From the NCBI GenBank assembly GCA_964586455.1, contig CAZPHV010000024.1:1-64000 (forward strand): DNA of 64,000 nucleotides, in the 5' to 3' direction. The position numbers were made by a program, and so were the translations under genes. Shown here one piece after another: positions 51,653-61,030 of the stretch (position 1 is the first letter of the stretch; each line of letters opens with the position of its first letter). The notes beneath the pieces were generated by a model that worked only from the letters and a program-made list of their open reading frames with translations, was not told the origin of the DNA and did no database searches. Source of the stretch: Aquimonas sp964586455 (GTDB lineage: Bacteria; Pseudomonadota; Gammaproteobacteria; Xanthomonadales; Xanthomonadaceae).

Positions 51653-53296
51653 ATGCCGCATCCGCACTGGCCACCCGGGCTGCCCGAGCACCTCGAGCTG
51701 CCGCAGACTTCGCTGGGCTACAACCTTGAGGTCAGCGCGCGTCGCTATCCGCAGCGTGTCGCCATCCATTACTACGGTGGCACGCTCAGCTATGCGCAGC
51801 TGAGCGCAGAGGTCCGCGCGCTGGCTGGGTGGATGCGCGAGCGTGCCGGGGTCGACAAGGGCGACCGGGTTCTGCTGTATCTGCAGAACTGCCCGCAGTT
51901 CGTGATCGCCTACTACGCGGCCCTGCACATCGGTGCCGTGGTGGTGCCGGTGAATCCGATGAACCTGCAGGAAGAAGTGCGCCACATCGCGGCCGACAGC
52001 GGTGCGAAGCTGGCGGTGTTCGGGCAGGAGCTGGCGCGCGGCATCCATGGCCTGATCGGTGCGCCCATCCCGCAGGCACTGATCGCCTGCTATCGCGACT
52101 ACATCGACCCCGCCACCGATCTGCCACTGCCCGACGTGGTCACGGCGGAAGCGATCGAACTGCAGGGCAGCACGTCATGGCGCGAGGCGATGGCGGCCGG
52201 GCTGGATCCGGGCCCGGATCAATGCGCACCCGACGATCTCGCGGTCATGCCCTACACCTCGGGCACCACCGGTGCGCCCAAGGGCTGCCTGCACACCCAT
52301 CGCAGCGTGATGCATACGGCCATCGCCGGACCCGAATGGACCTTCGCACCGAAAGACGCGGTGGTGATGGGGGCTTTGCCGCTGTTCCATGTCACCGGCA
52401 TGCAGAACGGCATGAACACGCCGATCTTCCGCGGCAACAGCATGGTGCTGATGACCCGCTGGGATCGTCGTTGTGTGGCAGAACTGATTGCCCGCCACCG
52501 GGTGAATGCATGGACGGCGATCCCGACCATGCTGTTCGATTTCCTGGCCCAGCCCGGGCTGGACCAGCTCGACGTGTCCTCGCTCAGCATCCTCACCGGC
52601 GGTGGCGCGGCGATGCCGCGCGCGGTCGCGGAGCGCATCCGCGCGCTGTGGGGCATCGACTATGTGGAGGGCTACGGCCTGTCCGAAACGATGGCCCCGA
52701 CCCATCTGAACCCGGTGCATCGGCCCAAGGCCCAGTGCCTTGGGCTGCCGATCTTCGACACCACCGCCTGGGTGGTCGACCCCGACACGCTCGCCCGCGT
52801 CGAGCCGGGCGAAGTCGGTGAGATCGTGGTCGACGGCCCGCAGGTCTTCCTCGGCTACCACGGTCAGCCCGAGGCCACGCGCGCGGCCTTCATCGAGATC
52901 GAGGGCCGCCGCATGTTCCGCACCGGCGACCTCGCCCGCGTCGATGAGGACGGCTACTTCTTCATGGTCGATCGGCTCAAGCGCATGATCAATGCTTCAG
53001 GCTTCAAGGTCTGGCCGGCCGAAGTCGAGAACCTGCTGTTCGGTCACCCGGACATCCAGGAAGCCTGCGTGATCGGCAGCCGCGATCCGCATCGCGGCGA
53101 GACGGTCAAGGCGATCGTCGTGCCCAAGCCGGGCGCCACGCTTCGGCCCGACGAAGTCACCGCCTGGGCGCGTGAGCATATGGCCGCCTACAAGGTGCCG
53201 CAGGTGGTGGAAATCGCCGAATCGCTGCCGCGCAGTGCCACCGGCAAGGTGATGTGGCGTGCGCTGCAGGAGCGCGAGCTGGCGGTGAAGTCGTGA
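51653..53296 (+). CDS. Fatty/aromatic acyl-CoA ligase (AMP-binding)
   Basis: 547 aa. Activates a carboxylic acid to its CoA thioester via an acyl-adenylate. Motifs: YTSGTTGAPKGCLHTHRS (about 200-217), GYGLSETMAPTH, GYHGQPEATRAAF, FRTGDLARVDEDGYFFMVDRLKRMINASGFKVWPAEVE, and catalytic Lys in PRSATGKVMWRAL. This is the medium/long-chain ligase group; the exact acid is unknown. The start at 51,653 is set by GGGAGG 8 nt upstream; the longer open frame runs through repeats. It begins a unit with the permease (4-nt overlap), thioesterase and ADH. Confidence 0.94.
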   Translation: MPHPHWPPGLPEHLELPQTSLGYNLEVSARRYPQRVAIHYYGGTLSYAQLSAEVRALAGWMRERAGVDKGDRVLLYLQNCPQFVIAYYAALHIGAVVVPVNPMNLQEEVRHIAADSGAKLAVFGQELARGIHGLIGAPIPQALIACYRDYIDPATDLPLPDVVTAEAIELQGSTSWREAMAAGLDPGPDQCAPDDLAVMPYTSGTTGAPKGCLHTHRSVMHTAIAGPEWTFAPKDAVVMGALPLFHVTGMQNGMNTPIFRGNSMVLMTRWDRRCVAELIARHRVNAWTAIPTMLFDFLAQPGLDQLDVSSLSILTGGGAAMPRAVAERIRALWGIDYVEGYGLSETMAPTHLNPVHRPKAQCLGLPIFDTTAWVVDPDTLARVEPGEVGEIVVDGPQVFLGYHGQPEATRAAFIEIEGRRMFRTGDLARVDEDGYFFMVDRLKRMINASGFKVWPAEVENLLFGHPDIQEACVIGSRDPHRGETVKAIVVPKPGATLRPDEVTAWAREHMAAYKVPQVVEIAESLPRSATGKVMWRALQERELAVKS

Positions 53297-54660
53297 GCGC
53301 AGGCGGCTGGCGCTGGGGCCCGTTCACGCTGCGGGTGCCTTTCCTGCACACGCGATTGCTGTGGCCGGAGTTCCTGCAGGGCCTGCTTGTCGCCACCAGC
53401 ACCGGTCTGGCGCTGGTGCCGATTCTGATGGGCTACTTCGCGCTCAGCTTTGAAGAGTCGCTGGCGGTGAGCCTGCTGATCAGCGCCTTGCTGGTCAGTT
53501 CGATCTGGCTGTTCGGCGAGCCCTATGCGCCGGGCTGGAACACCGCCGCACTGCCGCTGGTGATGATCTTCGTGTTCAGCCGCTACGAAGATCCAGTCAG
53601 CCGCTTCCAGGCGATGACGGCGCTGTCGCTCAGTTTCGCCGCGATCGTTTTCGTTCTGGGCGTGACCGGTCTCGGCAAGCGGCTGATGCACTGGCTGCCG
53701 GCCACGCTGAAGGCCGGCATCCTGCTGGGCGCGGCTTTTGCCGCCTTCCGTCAGGTGTTCGTGGTGGACGCCGAGCGCTTCCTGCTGCAGCAACCGATCA
53801 CCACCACCCTGGCCTGCGCAGTGGCCCTGGTGTGTCTGTTCTCGATTCCCTTCCAGCGCATGCGCGAGCGCTACCGCCTGTTCGGGTTCATGGCGGCGAT
53901 GGGCCTGCTGCCGGGCTTCATCGTGGCGGCCGTGGTCGGCCCACTGGTCGGGGAAGTTCAGTACCAGATCGAATGGGGTTGGCTGCTGCCGCCGGTCGCG
54001 GACGCATTTGCCAAGATCTCGCCTTTCCATATCGGCTGGCCGCCGCTGGAGATGTACATCGCCTGCCTGCCGCTGGTGCTGATGACCTATGTGATCCAGT
54101 TCGGCGACTGGGTCACCGGCGATGCCGTGCTGCACGAGGCGCAGCGCGCGCGGCCCGATGATCCGATCGACATCGACCACAATCGCGCGCATGTCGCACT
54201 GGCGATCCGCAACGCGCTGTCGGGCTTGGTCGCCCCCTTCTTCAGCACCCAGGGCAGCCTGTGGACCGGCGTGCACGTGGTGATCGCCAAGCGCTGGTCG
54301 GAGGGCCCGCGCGCGATGCGCGATCTGCACAGCGGCCTGATCAGCTACTACCTGATGGCCCTGCCCTTCATCTACTTCCTGCTGCCGCTGCTGACCGGGC
54401 TGAAGCCGCTGCTGGGCATCGCGCTGTCGCTGACCCTGGTGCTCACCGGCTTCGCCTGCGCCTATATCGCGATGGCGATCCCGCGCGAGCCAGCAGCGCG
54501 TGGGGCAGCACTGCTGACTGGGGCGGCGCTGGTCGCGTTCCCGCCCTGGATCGGCCTGCTGATCGGCGTCTTGGCCTGCGTGCTGCTGGTCGGGCGTGAG
54601 CACGAACAGCCGGCAGACACGGCCGGGGCTACAGCTCCACCGACCGGCTTCGATACCTGA
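53293..54660 (+). CDS. Polytopic membrane permease of the acyl-CoA island
   Basis: 455 aa from GTG (overlaps the ligase stop, GTGA). About 11-12 TM helices; hydrophobic segments around 25-60, 70-105, 120-150, 160-200, 210-245, 275-300, 340-440. Loop motif FGDWVTGDAVLHEAQRARPDD and FSTQGSLWTGVHVVIAKRW lie between helices. The repeated-helix layout vaguely recalls the NCS2/SulP transporter fold, but I do not recognise a family. Context suggests uptake or efflux of the acid activated by the ligase. Confidence 0.82.
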   Translation: MSAGGWRWGPFTLRVPFLHTRLLWPEFLQGLLVATSTGLALVPILMGYFALSFEESLAVSLLISALLVSSIWLFGEPYAPGWNTAALPLVMIFVFSRYEDPVSRFQAMTALSLSFAAIVFVLGVTGLGKRLMHWLPATLKAGILLGAAFAAFRQVFVVDAERFLLQQPITTTLACAVALVCLFSIPFQRMRERYRLFGFMAAMGLLPGFIVAAVVGPLVGEVQYQIEWGWLLPPVADAFAKISPFHIGWPPLEMYIACLPLVLMTYVIQFGDWVTGDAVLHEAQRARPDDPIDIDHNRAHVALAIRNALSGLVAPFFSTQGSLWTGVHVVIAKRWSEGPRAMRDLHSGLISYYLMALPFIYFLLPLLTGLKPLLGIALSLTLVLTGFACAYIAMAIPREPAARGAALLTGAALVAFPPWIGLLIGVLACVLLVGREHEQPADTAGATAPPTGFDT

Positions 54661-54712
54661 GCCTCGCCCGCTGCGGGCGTTGTAACTGTGACTGAACATT
54701 CCGGACACCCCG

Positions 54713-55141
54713 ATGAACCGATCCGACTTTCCCCACCTGTTGCCCATCCCGACGCGCTGGAAGGACAACGATGTCTACGGCCACGTCAATAATGTCGAGT
54801 ACTACAGCTACTTCGACACCGTCATCAACACCTGGCTGATCCGCCAGGGCGGGCTCGACATCCACCGCGGTCCGGTGATCGGGCTGTGCGCCGAATCGCA
54901 CTGCAAGTTCATGAGCGAGCTGGCGTTTCCGGAAACGGTGGAGGCCGGGCTGCGGGTCGAGCACCTGGGGCGCTCCAGCGTGCGCTACGGCATCGGCCTG
55001 TTCCGCGAAGGGGTGGAAGCGCCCGCTGCGATCGGCTGGTTCGTGCATGTGTTCGTGGACCGCGAAACCCGGCGTTCGCAGCCACTTCCCGACGCGATTC
55101 GTTCGGCGCTGGAACCGCTGGTCGTGGAGCTGCCGCAGTGA
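54713..55141 (+). CDS. Hot-dog-fold acyl-CoA thioesterase (4HBT type)
   Basis: 142 aa, standard length. Active-site helix region DVYGHVNNVEYYSYFDTVINTW with the conserved Asp/His/Asn of 4-hydroxybenzoyl-CoA thioesterase/YbgC-like enzymes; RSSVRYGIGLF and VHVFVDRETRRSQPLP follow. Hydrolyses acyl-CoA to free acid, perhaps to release stalled intermediates. It follows the permease by 52 nt and overlaps the ADH gene (GTGA). Confidence 0.9.
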   Translation: MNRSDFPHLLPIPTRWKDNDVYGHVNNVEYYSYFDTVINTWLIRQGGLDIHRGPVIGLCAESHCKFMSELAFPETVEAGLRVEHLGRSSVRYGIGLFREGVEAPAAIGWFVHVFVDRETRRSQPLPDAIRSALEPLVVELPQ

Positions 55142-56268
55142 AGGTTCGCGCCGCCGTGCTGCGCGCGTCAGGACTACCCGCGCCCTATGCGGAATCGCGT
55201 CCGCTTTCGATTGAAACGGTAGAGGTCGCCGCGCCCGGCGCGGGTGAACTGCGGGTGCGGGTGCTGGCGGCAGGCCTCTGCCATTCGGACCTGTCGGTGA
55301 TCGAAGGCGTGCGCCCACGACCGCTGCCGATGCTGCTCGGGCACGAGGCCGCCGGCGAAGTCATCGAGGTCGGCGAACATGTGCGCGATTTCGCGCCCGG
55401 CGATCGCGTGGTCTTTTCATTCGTGCCGATGTGCGGACACTGCGAACCCTGCGCCAGCGGTCGCCCCGCACTGTGCGAACCCGGCGCAGCCGCGAACACC
55501 GCCGGCACTCTGCTCGGTGGCGGAGCGCGCTTGCTCGATGCCAGCGGCGCAGCGCTCAGGCACCACCTCGGCGTGTCCGGCTTCGCCGAAGCCTGCGTGG
55601 TGTCGGCGCGCTCGGCAGTCAAGATCGACCGCGCGCTTGAACCCGCCATCGCCGCCCTGTTCGGCTGCGCGGTGATGACCGGCGTCGGCGCCATCATCAA
55701 CACCGCGCGCGTGCAGCCGGGCGAAAGCGTGGCGGTGTTCGGGCTCGGCGGAGTCGGGCTGGCAGCCCTGCTCGGCGCAGTCGCGAGCTCGGCGCAGCCG
55801 CTGATCGCAGTCGACCTGCAGCCCGACAAGCTCGAACTCGCGCGTGCGCTGGGCGCAAGCCACGTCGTCGATGCGCGCGACCCCGACGCAGTCGAACAGA
55901 TCCGCACGGTCAGCCGTGGCGGCGTGCATCACGCCATCGAATCGGTGGGCCACGAACGAGTTCTCGCCCAGGCCTACGCAGCGACCCGCCGCGGCGGCAG
56001 CACGGTCAGCGTCGGCCTGCCGCCGCCGGATCGACACCTGTCGATTCCCGCGGTCAGCCTGGTTGCGGAAGAACGCGTGCTGCGCGGGTCCTACATGGGC
56101 TCGGCCGTGCCCTCGCGCGATATTCCGCGCTACATCGCGTTGTACCGCGCCGGCCGTCTGCCGGTCGACCGCTTGCTGACCCACCGTCTGCGGCTGGACG
56201 ACATCAACGCAGGCTTCGACCGGCTGGCCCGCGGCGAAGCGATCCGCCAGGTGATCGAGTTCGACTGA
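55138..56268 (+). CDS. Zinc-dependent alcohol dehydrogenase (MDR)
   Basis: 376 aa from GTG at 55,138 overlapping the thioesterase stop by 4 nt. Catalytic zinc motif CHSD and GHEAAGEVIEVG; structural-zinc four-Cys loop CGHCEPCASGRPALC; Rossmann GLGGVGLAALLGA. Longer than ADH1-type dimers in the structural loop and close to aryl/alkyl-alcohol and formaldehyde/nicotinoprotein dehydrogenases. Presumably oxidises an alcohol precursor feeding the acyl-CoA route. Last gene of the plus-strand unit. Confidence 0.92.
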   Translation: MKVRAAVLRASGLPAPYAESRPLSIETVEVAAPGAGELRVRVLAAGLCHSDLSVIEGVRPRPLPMLLGHEAAGEVIEVGEHVRDFAPGDRVVFSFVPMCGHCEPCASGRPALCEPGAAANTAGTLLGGGARLLDASGAALRHHLGVSGFAEACVVSARSAVKIDRALEPAIAALFGCAVMTGVGAIINTARVQPGESVAVFGLGGVGLAALLGAVASSAQPLIAVDLQPDKLELARALGASHVVDARDPDAVEQIRTVSRGGVHHAIESVGHERVLAQAYAATRRGGSTVSVGLPPPDRHLSIPAVSLVAEERVLRGSYMGSAVPSRDIPRYIALYRAGRLPVDRLLTHRLRLDDINAGFDRLARGEAIRQVIEFD

Positions 56269-56429
56269 AGGCTGTGGGCTTCGCAAGCTCAAACCGGTCG
56301 CTGAAAGATGGATCCCGCACCCGTCTGATCCGCGCGATCAGCTGCCGCAGAGCCTACAGTGCGGGTCACGGCACGGGCTCGAGAAGCACTGCTCGGCTCG
56401 AATGTCGGCGGTAGCGACACCCTAAGAGC

Positions 56430-56447
56430 AGCGGAGCAAGCTCCGCT
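56430..56447 (+). terminator. AGCGGAGC-AA-GCTCCGCT hairpin
   Basis: Eight-bp perfect stem with a 2-nt loop, followed by CTACAGG, about 165 nt after the ADH stop. Recurrent repeat type; weak as a rho-independent terminator (no U-tract). Confidence 0.5.
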
Positions 56448-56573
56448 CTACAGGAACTACAGGAACCTCGATACGCAAAGCGGGGCTGAGAAGCTTTCAT
56501 TTGAATCCGTCGCCGGCTTGAACCCGCTGCAGGGCGGCCGGCGTGCGGGCGGACCCATGTACAAAGTCATGCT

Positions 56574-56602
56574 TTCACGCACCCAAACTCAAACGTTATA
56601 GT
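56574..56602 (+). promoter_or_regulatory. Predicted sigma70 promoter of the TonB receptor
   Basis: TTCACG (56,574-56,579), 17-bp spacer, TATAGT (56,597-56,602), 30 nt before the ATG. A CGTTA...TAACG inverted repeat overlaps the -10 (56,594-56,614). No Fur box recognised, so iron control is unproven. Confidence 0.55.
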
Positions 56603-56631
56603 GTTTCATTAACGTCGCCGAGTTTGCCCTG

Positions 56632-58836
56632 ATGCCCGCCCCTTGCTTCGCCCCACTGCCCGCCTCGACCTTTCTCCTCCCCGCATCCGCGCCGATTCGG
56701 CGCCGGCACCTCACGACCGCGCTGCAACAGGCGCTGCTGCTTGGACTCGCCCTCCCGCTTTGCAGCCTCGCCGACGCCAATACAGCGCTCGAGGCCAGCC
56801 AGCTCGACCGAATCGAAGTGGTGGGCCGCAGCCTGTCCGGCACCTACTACGCCGACGAGGCCGCGGGCGCGAAGACCGGCCTGCCCCTGCGCGAGCTGCC
56901 TCAATCCGTACGGGTGCTGTCACGCCAGGCGATCGACGACCTCGGCGCGCTGCGCTTGTCCGACACGGTCGACTACGTCGGCGGTGTTTCGCGTCAGAAC
57001 AACTTTGGTGGGCTGTGGGACAACCTCGCGCTGCGCGGCCTGCCCGGCAACGAGAACACCGGCAGTGCGCTGCTTCTGAACGGGTTCTCGGCCAACCGCG
57101 GCTTCAATGCGCCGCGCGATACCGCCGATGTCGAGCGCTTCGAATTCCTCAAGGGCCCGGCTTCGGCGCTGTACGGCAGCAGTGAGCCCGGCGGCACCGT
57201 CAACGTGGTCAGCAAGCGACCGCTGTGGCAGCCTGCGTCTTCCGTTGAGCTGTATGCCGGAAGCCATGAATTCGGGCGTGCAGCACTCGACAGCACCGGC
57301 CTGGTCGGCGAAAACCTCGCCTGGCGTCTGAACGCAGCGGTCGAAGACCGCGACAGCTTTCGCAACGTCGTCAACCAGCAGCGTCGTCTGCTCGCACCTG
57401 CGCTGACCTGGAAACTCGGCCTGGACACCGAGATCAACTACGTCGGCCAGTGGCTGCGTCACGAGGCGGTGCTCGATCGCGGCGTGCCGGCCATCGAGGG
57501 ACGCCTCGGCGTGGTACCGATCGAGCGCTTCAACGGCGAACCGGGCGATGGTCGGGTGCGCCTGGGGAACGCCCAACATCAGCTGAGCCTGGACCACGCC
57601 CTTGATGAAACCTGGACCCTTCGCGGCGCGCTCTCGCGCAAGGACAGCAGCCTGCGCGGCTTCTCGACCGAGCCCTCCTTTGTCGAGGCGGACGGCCGCA
57701 CGCTGCGCCGGCAGCGCCGCTTCCGCGACTATGAGTCCGACGACACCGCGATCCAGATCGAGGCCATTGGACGATTCGATGGCGGGAGCGTCAGCCACGA
57801 GCTCCTGCTCGGCGTCGAACACTACCAATTCGATCTGCAGCAGCTGATGCTGCGGGTCAATCCAACAGCTGCCGCGCCGTATGCGATCGATCTGTTGAAC
57901 CCGTCGTACGGACAAGCGCTGCCGATACCGCTGCCCAACACCGACACCTTCGAGCAGCAGCGCAGTACGGCCTTCTATCTGCAGGACGCAATCAGCCTCG
58001 GCGAGCGCTGGCGCTTGATCGCGGCCCTGCGCGGCGAACGCTTCCAGCAGGACTTCGAGAACCGTCGCAGCGGCCGCGCTACCGACATCGGCCTGACCGA
58101 ATGGGTGCCGCGACTGGGCCTGTCCTGGCTCGGGAGGGATGGCTATACCGTATTCGCGAACGTCGGTGAATCGTTCCGGCCCAACGCCGGCAGCGACGTC
58201 AACGGAATCGGCTTCGATGCCGAGGCCGGCCGAGCCTTCGAGACGGGCGCCAAGTGGGAGCATCGCAGCGGCGACTTCGGCGCCACCGTCACCGCATTCC
58301 ACATTGACAAGCGCAATGTGCTCACGGGCGACCCGGCCAATCCGGGGTTCTCGATTGTCGCCGGTGAAGTGCGCAGCCGCGGCATCGAGTTCGACGCCTC
58401 GGGTCGACTCGGCGAGCACTGGCGCCTGAACGCAGCCTGGGTCCAGCTGGATGCCGAAGTGAGGCGCGACAATGTGCTTGAAGTCGGCAGCCCGCTGATC
58501 AATGTGCCGCGTCGCAATGGCAGCGTGCTGGCCGTGCATGAGCGCACCCTGGGCGCGGGCCTGATCGGACTGGGTGGCGGCCTGACCCACGTCGGTGAGC
58601 GCGCGGGCGAGACCCGCACGCGCGCCGAAGCGGAGAACGGCGTGCAGCTGTTCCGGCTGCCGGCCTACACCACCGCCAAGCTGGTGGCGTACTGGAAGCC
58701 GAACGATCGTCTGAGCCTGTCGCTGGACGTCGACAATGTGTTTGATCGCGAACACTACGTCAGCTCGGTGTTCCGCACCTGGGTCACGCCGGGCGAAGCC
58801 CGTCGCATCACGATCGGCGCGCAGGTGCGGTTCTGA
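56632..58836 (+). CDS. TonB-dependent siderophore-type receptor
   Basis: 734 aa. Export signal (LTTALQQALLLGLALPLCSLADA), plug (about 60-200; IEVVGRSLSGTYYADEAAGAKTGLPLRELPQSVRVLSRQAIDD, ERFEFLKGPASALYGSSEPGGTVNVVSKRP) and barrel with C-terminal aromatic (RITIGAQVRF). The PQSVRVLSRQ...D and PASALYGSSEPGGTVN forms place it with FhuA/FpvA-like siderophore receptors, distinct from the catabolic receptor at 38,801. Two nt later begins an ABC exporter, which together suggests metal-chelate or peptide handling. Substrate unknown. Confidence 0.93.
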   Translation: MPAPCFAPLPASTFLLPASAPIRRRHLTTALQQALLLGLALPLCSLADANTALEASQLDRIEVVGRSLSGTYYADEAAGAKTGLPLRELPQSVRVLSRQAIDDLGALRLSDTVDYVGGVSRQNNFGGLWDNLALRGLPGNENTGSALLLNGFSANRGFNAPRDTADVERFEFLKGPASALYGSSEPGGTVNVVSKRPLWQPASSVELYAGSHEFGRAALDSTGLVGENLAWRLNAAVEDRDSFRNVVNQQRRLLAPALTWKLGLDTEINYVGQWLRHEAVLDRGVPAIEGRLGVVPIERFNGEPGDGRVRLGNAQHQLSLDHALDETWTLRGALSRKDSSLRGFSTEPSFVEADGRTLRRQRRFRDYESDDTAIQIEAIGRFDGGSVSHELLLGVEHYQFDLQQLMLRVNPTAAAPYAIDLLNPSYGQALPIPLPNTDTFEQQRSTAFYLQDAISLGERWRLIAALRGERFQQDFENRRSGRATDIGLTEWVPRLGLSWLGRDGYTVFANVGESFRPNAGSDVNGIGFDAEAGRAFETGAKWEHRSGDFGATVTAFHIDKRNVLTGDPANPGFSIVAGEVRSRGIEFDASGRLGEHWRLNAAWVQLDAEVRRDNVLEVGSPLINVPRRNGSVLAVHERTLGAGLIGLGGGLTHVGERAGETRTRAEAENGVQLFRLPAYTTAKLVAYWKPNDRLSLSLDVDNVFDREHYVSSVFRTWVTPGEARRITIGAQVRF

Positions 58837-58838
58837 GC

Positions 58839-59579
58839 ATGGCCACGACCTCTTCCGACGTGCGCATCGACATCCGCGGCCTGCGCCACAGCTACGCAGC
58901 CCAGCCGGTTCTGCGTGGCCTGGATCTGCAGGTCCGCAGCGGCGAGCTGTATGCCCTGCTGGGCGGCAACGGCGCCGGCAAGTCGACCACGGTCTCGGCC
59001 CTGCTCGGCCTGCTGAAGCCGGACGCCGGCGAACTGCGGGTTGCCGGAGTGAATGTTCTTACCCATCCCAATGAAGCGCGTGCCAGATTGGCCTACGTGG
59101 CCGAGAGCGTGGCCCTGTATGAACACCTCAGCGCGGTGGAGAACCTCGACTATTTTCTGGCCCTCGCCGGGGTTGATCCCGAGCCAAAACGCGTGCTTGA
59201 ACCCGCGTTGATGGCCGTGGGCCTGCCCCCGGAAGCCTGGCAGCGGCCGCTGTCAGGCTATTCAAAGGGCATGCGCCAGAAGACTGCGATCGCCCTCGCA
59301 CTGGCCCGTCGCACGCCAGTACTGATTCTCGATGAACCCGGCTCCGGCCTTGACCCGCGGGCCACGCAGGAGTTGAACGCGCTGCTGCTGGAGCTGAAAG
59401 CCGAGGGCGTGGCCATCCTGATGGTCACCCACGATCTGCTGTCGGTGGTCGACATCGCCGATCGCATCGGCTTTCTTGCCGAAGGTCGCATCGTTGAGGA
59501 ACTCAGCGCCGCCGGCCCCGAGCGTTTCGATCTGGCCGCCCTGCACCGACGCTACGCGCAGGCGGCGTTGCCCACGTGA
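58839..59579 (+). CDS. ABC transporter ATPase (ABC-2 type)
   Basis: 246 aa. Walker A GGNGAGKST, signature GYSKGMRQKTAIALAL, Walker B VLILDEPGSGLDP, H-loop VTHD. Two nt after the TonB receptor and 4-nt overlap (GTGA) with the first permease, so the four genes form one operon. The GYSKGM signature is common in CcmA/NatA-like exporters. Confidence 0.95.
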   Translation: MATTSSDVRIDIRGLRHSYAAQPVLRGLDLQVRSGELYALLGGNGAGKSTTVSALLGLLKPDAGELRVAGVNVLTHPNEARARLAYVAESVALYEHLSAVENLDYFLALAGVDPEPKRVLEPALMAVGLPPEAWQRPLSGYSKGMRQKTAIALALARRTPVLILDEPGSGLDPRATQELNALLLELKAEGVAILMVTHDLLSVVDIADRIGFLAEGRIVEELSAAGPERFDLAALHRRYAQAALPT

Positions 59580-61030
59580 GCACCGTTTCGATGGAACTCA
59601 CGCTTCGACGCCCGGCCCGCACCGGCACCTTGCGGCGGATCGCCCGCGAAGAGCTGCGCTGGCTGTGGCGCAACGGGCTCACCCGCGCCGCCGCGCTGCT
59701 GATGCTGGCCCTGCTGCTGACCGCCACACTTGCAGCCGTCGAGCAGCGCGACGCGCAGGAGGCGGCACGGGCGCGCGCGCAGGCCACCAGCGACCAGGCC
59801 TTTCTCGACCAGCCCGAACGGCATCCGCATCGGGTTGTGCACTACGGGCAGTTCGCGCTGCGTCCGCTGGGGCCGCTGGCCTTCTTCGACTTCGGGGTGG
59901 ATGCCTACAGCGGCCGGCTGCTGTATCTGGAAGGTCATCGTCAGAACAGCGCCAACTTCGGCGATGCGCGCCAGTCCTCACTGCTGCTGCGCTTCGGCCA
60001 GCTGAGCCCCGCCTTTGTGCTGCAGTTGCTGGCGCCGCTGCTGATCGTGTTCATGGCGCACGCGGCAATCGCCCGCGAACGCAGCGGCGGCAGCCTGCGT
60101 GCGCTGCGCGTACAGGGTTTGAGCGTGGGCCAGATCGCACTCGGCAAGCTGCTCGCGCACTCGGGCGTGGCCCTGGCCCTGGCGGCCCCGGCCTTGCTCG
60201 CGCTGATCCTCATCGGCGCCGCGCATGCCGCGTTCGGGGCATCAGTCCTGCTGGCAGTCCTGTATGCCCTGTACCTGCTGGGCTGGGTGCTGCTGACCCT
60301 GCCGGCCTCGCTGCTGGCACCGCGTCCCCGTGAGGCCCTGCTGGCCGGGCTGTCGCTGTGGGTGCTGCTGTGTGTGGCACTGCCGCGGTTGGGCGCCGAC
60401 ACGATTGCCGCGGCCACGCCACTGCCAACGCGCGTTGCCACCGATATCGGCGTGCAGAAAGCACTGGCCGCGATCGGTGACAGCCACAACCCCGATGACC
60501 CGCACTTCAGCGCCTTTCGCCAAGCTGTGCTGCAACGCTACGGGGTCGACCGCATCGAAGACCTGCCGGTCAACTACAGCGGCATCGTGATGCAGGAAGG
60601 CGAACGCCTGACCAGTGAGCTGTTCGAGCAGGAAGCCGAGGCCGTACAGCAGCTGGAGCGAACCCAGTCAGCGCAGCTGGCTATGCTCGGTTGGGTCAGC
60701 CCGCTGCTGGCGCTGCGCCCGGCATCGATGCGTCTGGCAGGGTCTGACCCGGACACCCATCGCGCCTTCCTGGCCCAGGCAGAAGCGCATCGATATGCTT
60801 TCGTGCAGGCCCTGAACGTTCTGCATGCGGAGCAGATCCAGCGCGTCAACGACCGCGACCAGAAGCTCTCGCGCGAGCAGTGGCAGACGCTGCCGCGCTT
60901 CGAGTTTGTCGCGCCAGTGCGAGGCCTCGATAGCACGCTACTGTCGGCCTTGAGCGCGCTCGGGCTGTGGCTGCTGGTGCCCGCTCTCGTGCTCAGGCAC
61001 TGCTGCGCCCGGGCGGAGACGCGGCCATGA
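59576..61030 (+). CDS. ABC-2 permease with large periplasmic loop, first subunit
   Basis: 484 aa from GTG. TM helix near 32-50, a large extracytoplasmic loop (about 52-150), then five or more TM segments (about 150-275) and a C-terminal helix (about 455-475). Layout matches ABC-2 permease subunits annotated with DUF3526-type domains that occur in pairs. Substrate not predictable. It overlaps the second permease by ATGA. Confidence 0.88.
   Translation: MSTVSMELTLRRPARTGTLRRIAREELRWLWRNGLTRAAALLMLALLLTATLAAVEQRDAQEAARARAQATSDQAFLDQPERHPHRVVHYGQFALRPLGPLAFFDFGVDAYSGRLLYLEGHRQNSANFGDARQSSLLLRFGQLSPAFVLQLLAPLLIVFMAHAAIARERSGGSLRALRVQGLSVGQIALGKLLAHSGVALALAAPALLALILIGAAHAAFGASVLLAVLYALYLLGWVLLTLPASLLAPRPREALLAGLSLWVLLCVALPRLGADTIAAATPLPTRVATDIGVQKALAAIGDSHNPDDPHFSAFRQAVLQRYGVDRIEDLPVNYSGIVMQEGERLTSELFEQEAEAVQQLERTQSAQLAMLGWVSPLLALRPASMRLAGSDPDTHRAFLAQAEAHRYAFVQALNVLHAEQIQRVNDRDQKLSREQWQTLPRFEFVAPVRGLDSTLLSALSALGLWLLVPALVLRHCCARAETRP

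Larger units (their letters stand above)
56269..56631. other. Gap with hairpin and receptor promoter
   Basis: 363 nt; an AGCGGAGC-AA-GCTCCGCT hairpin (56,430-56,447) of a type common in this group follows the ADH gene, then the promoter of the siderophore receptor. No gene. Confidence 0.65.
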
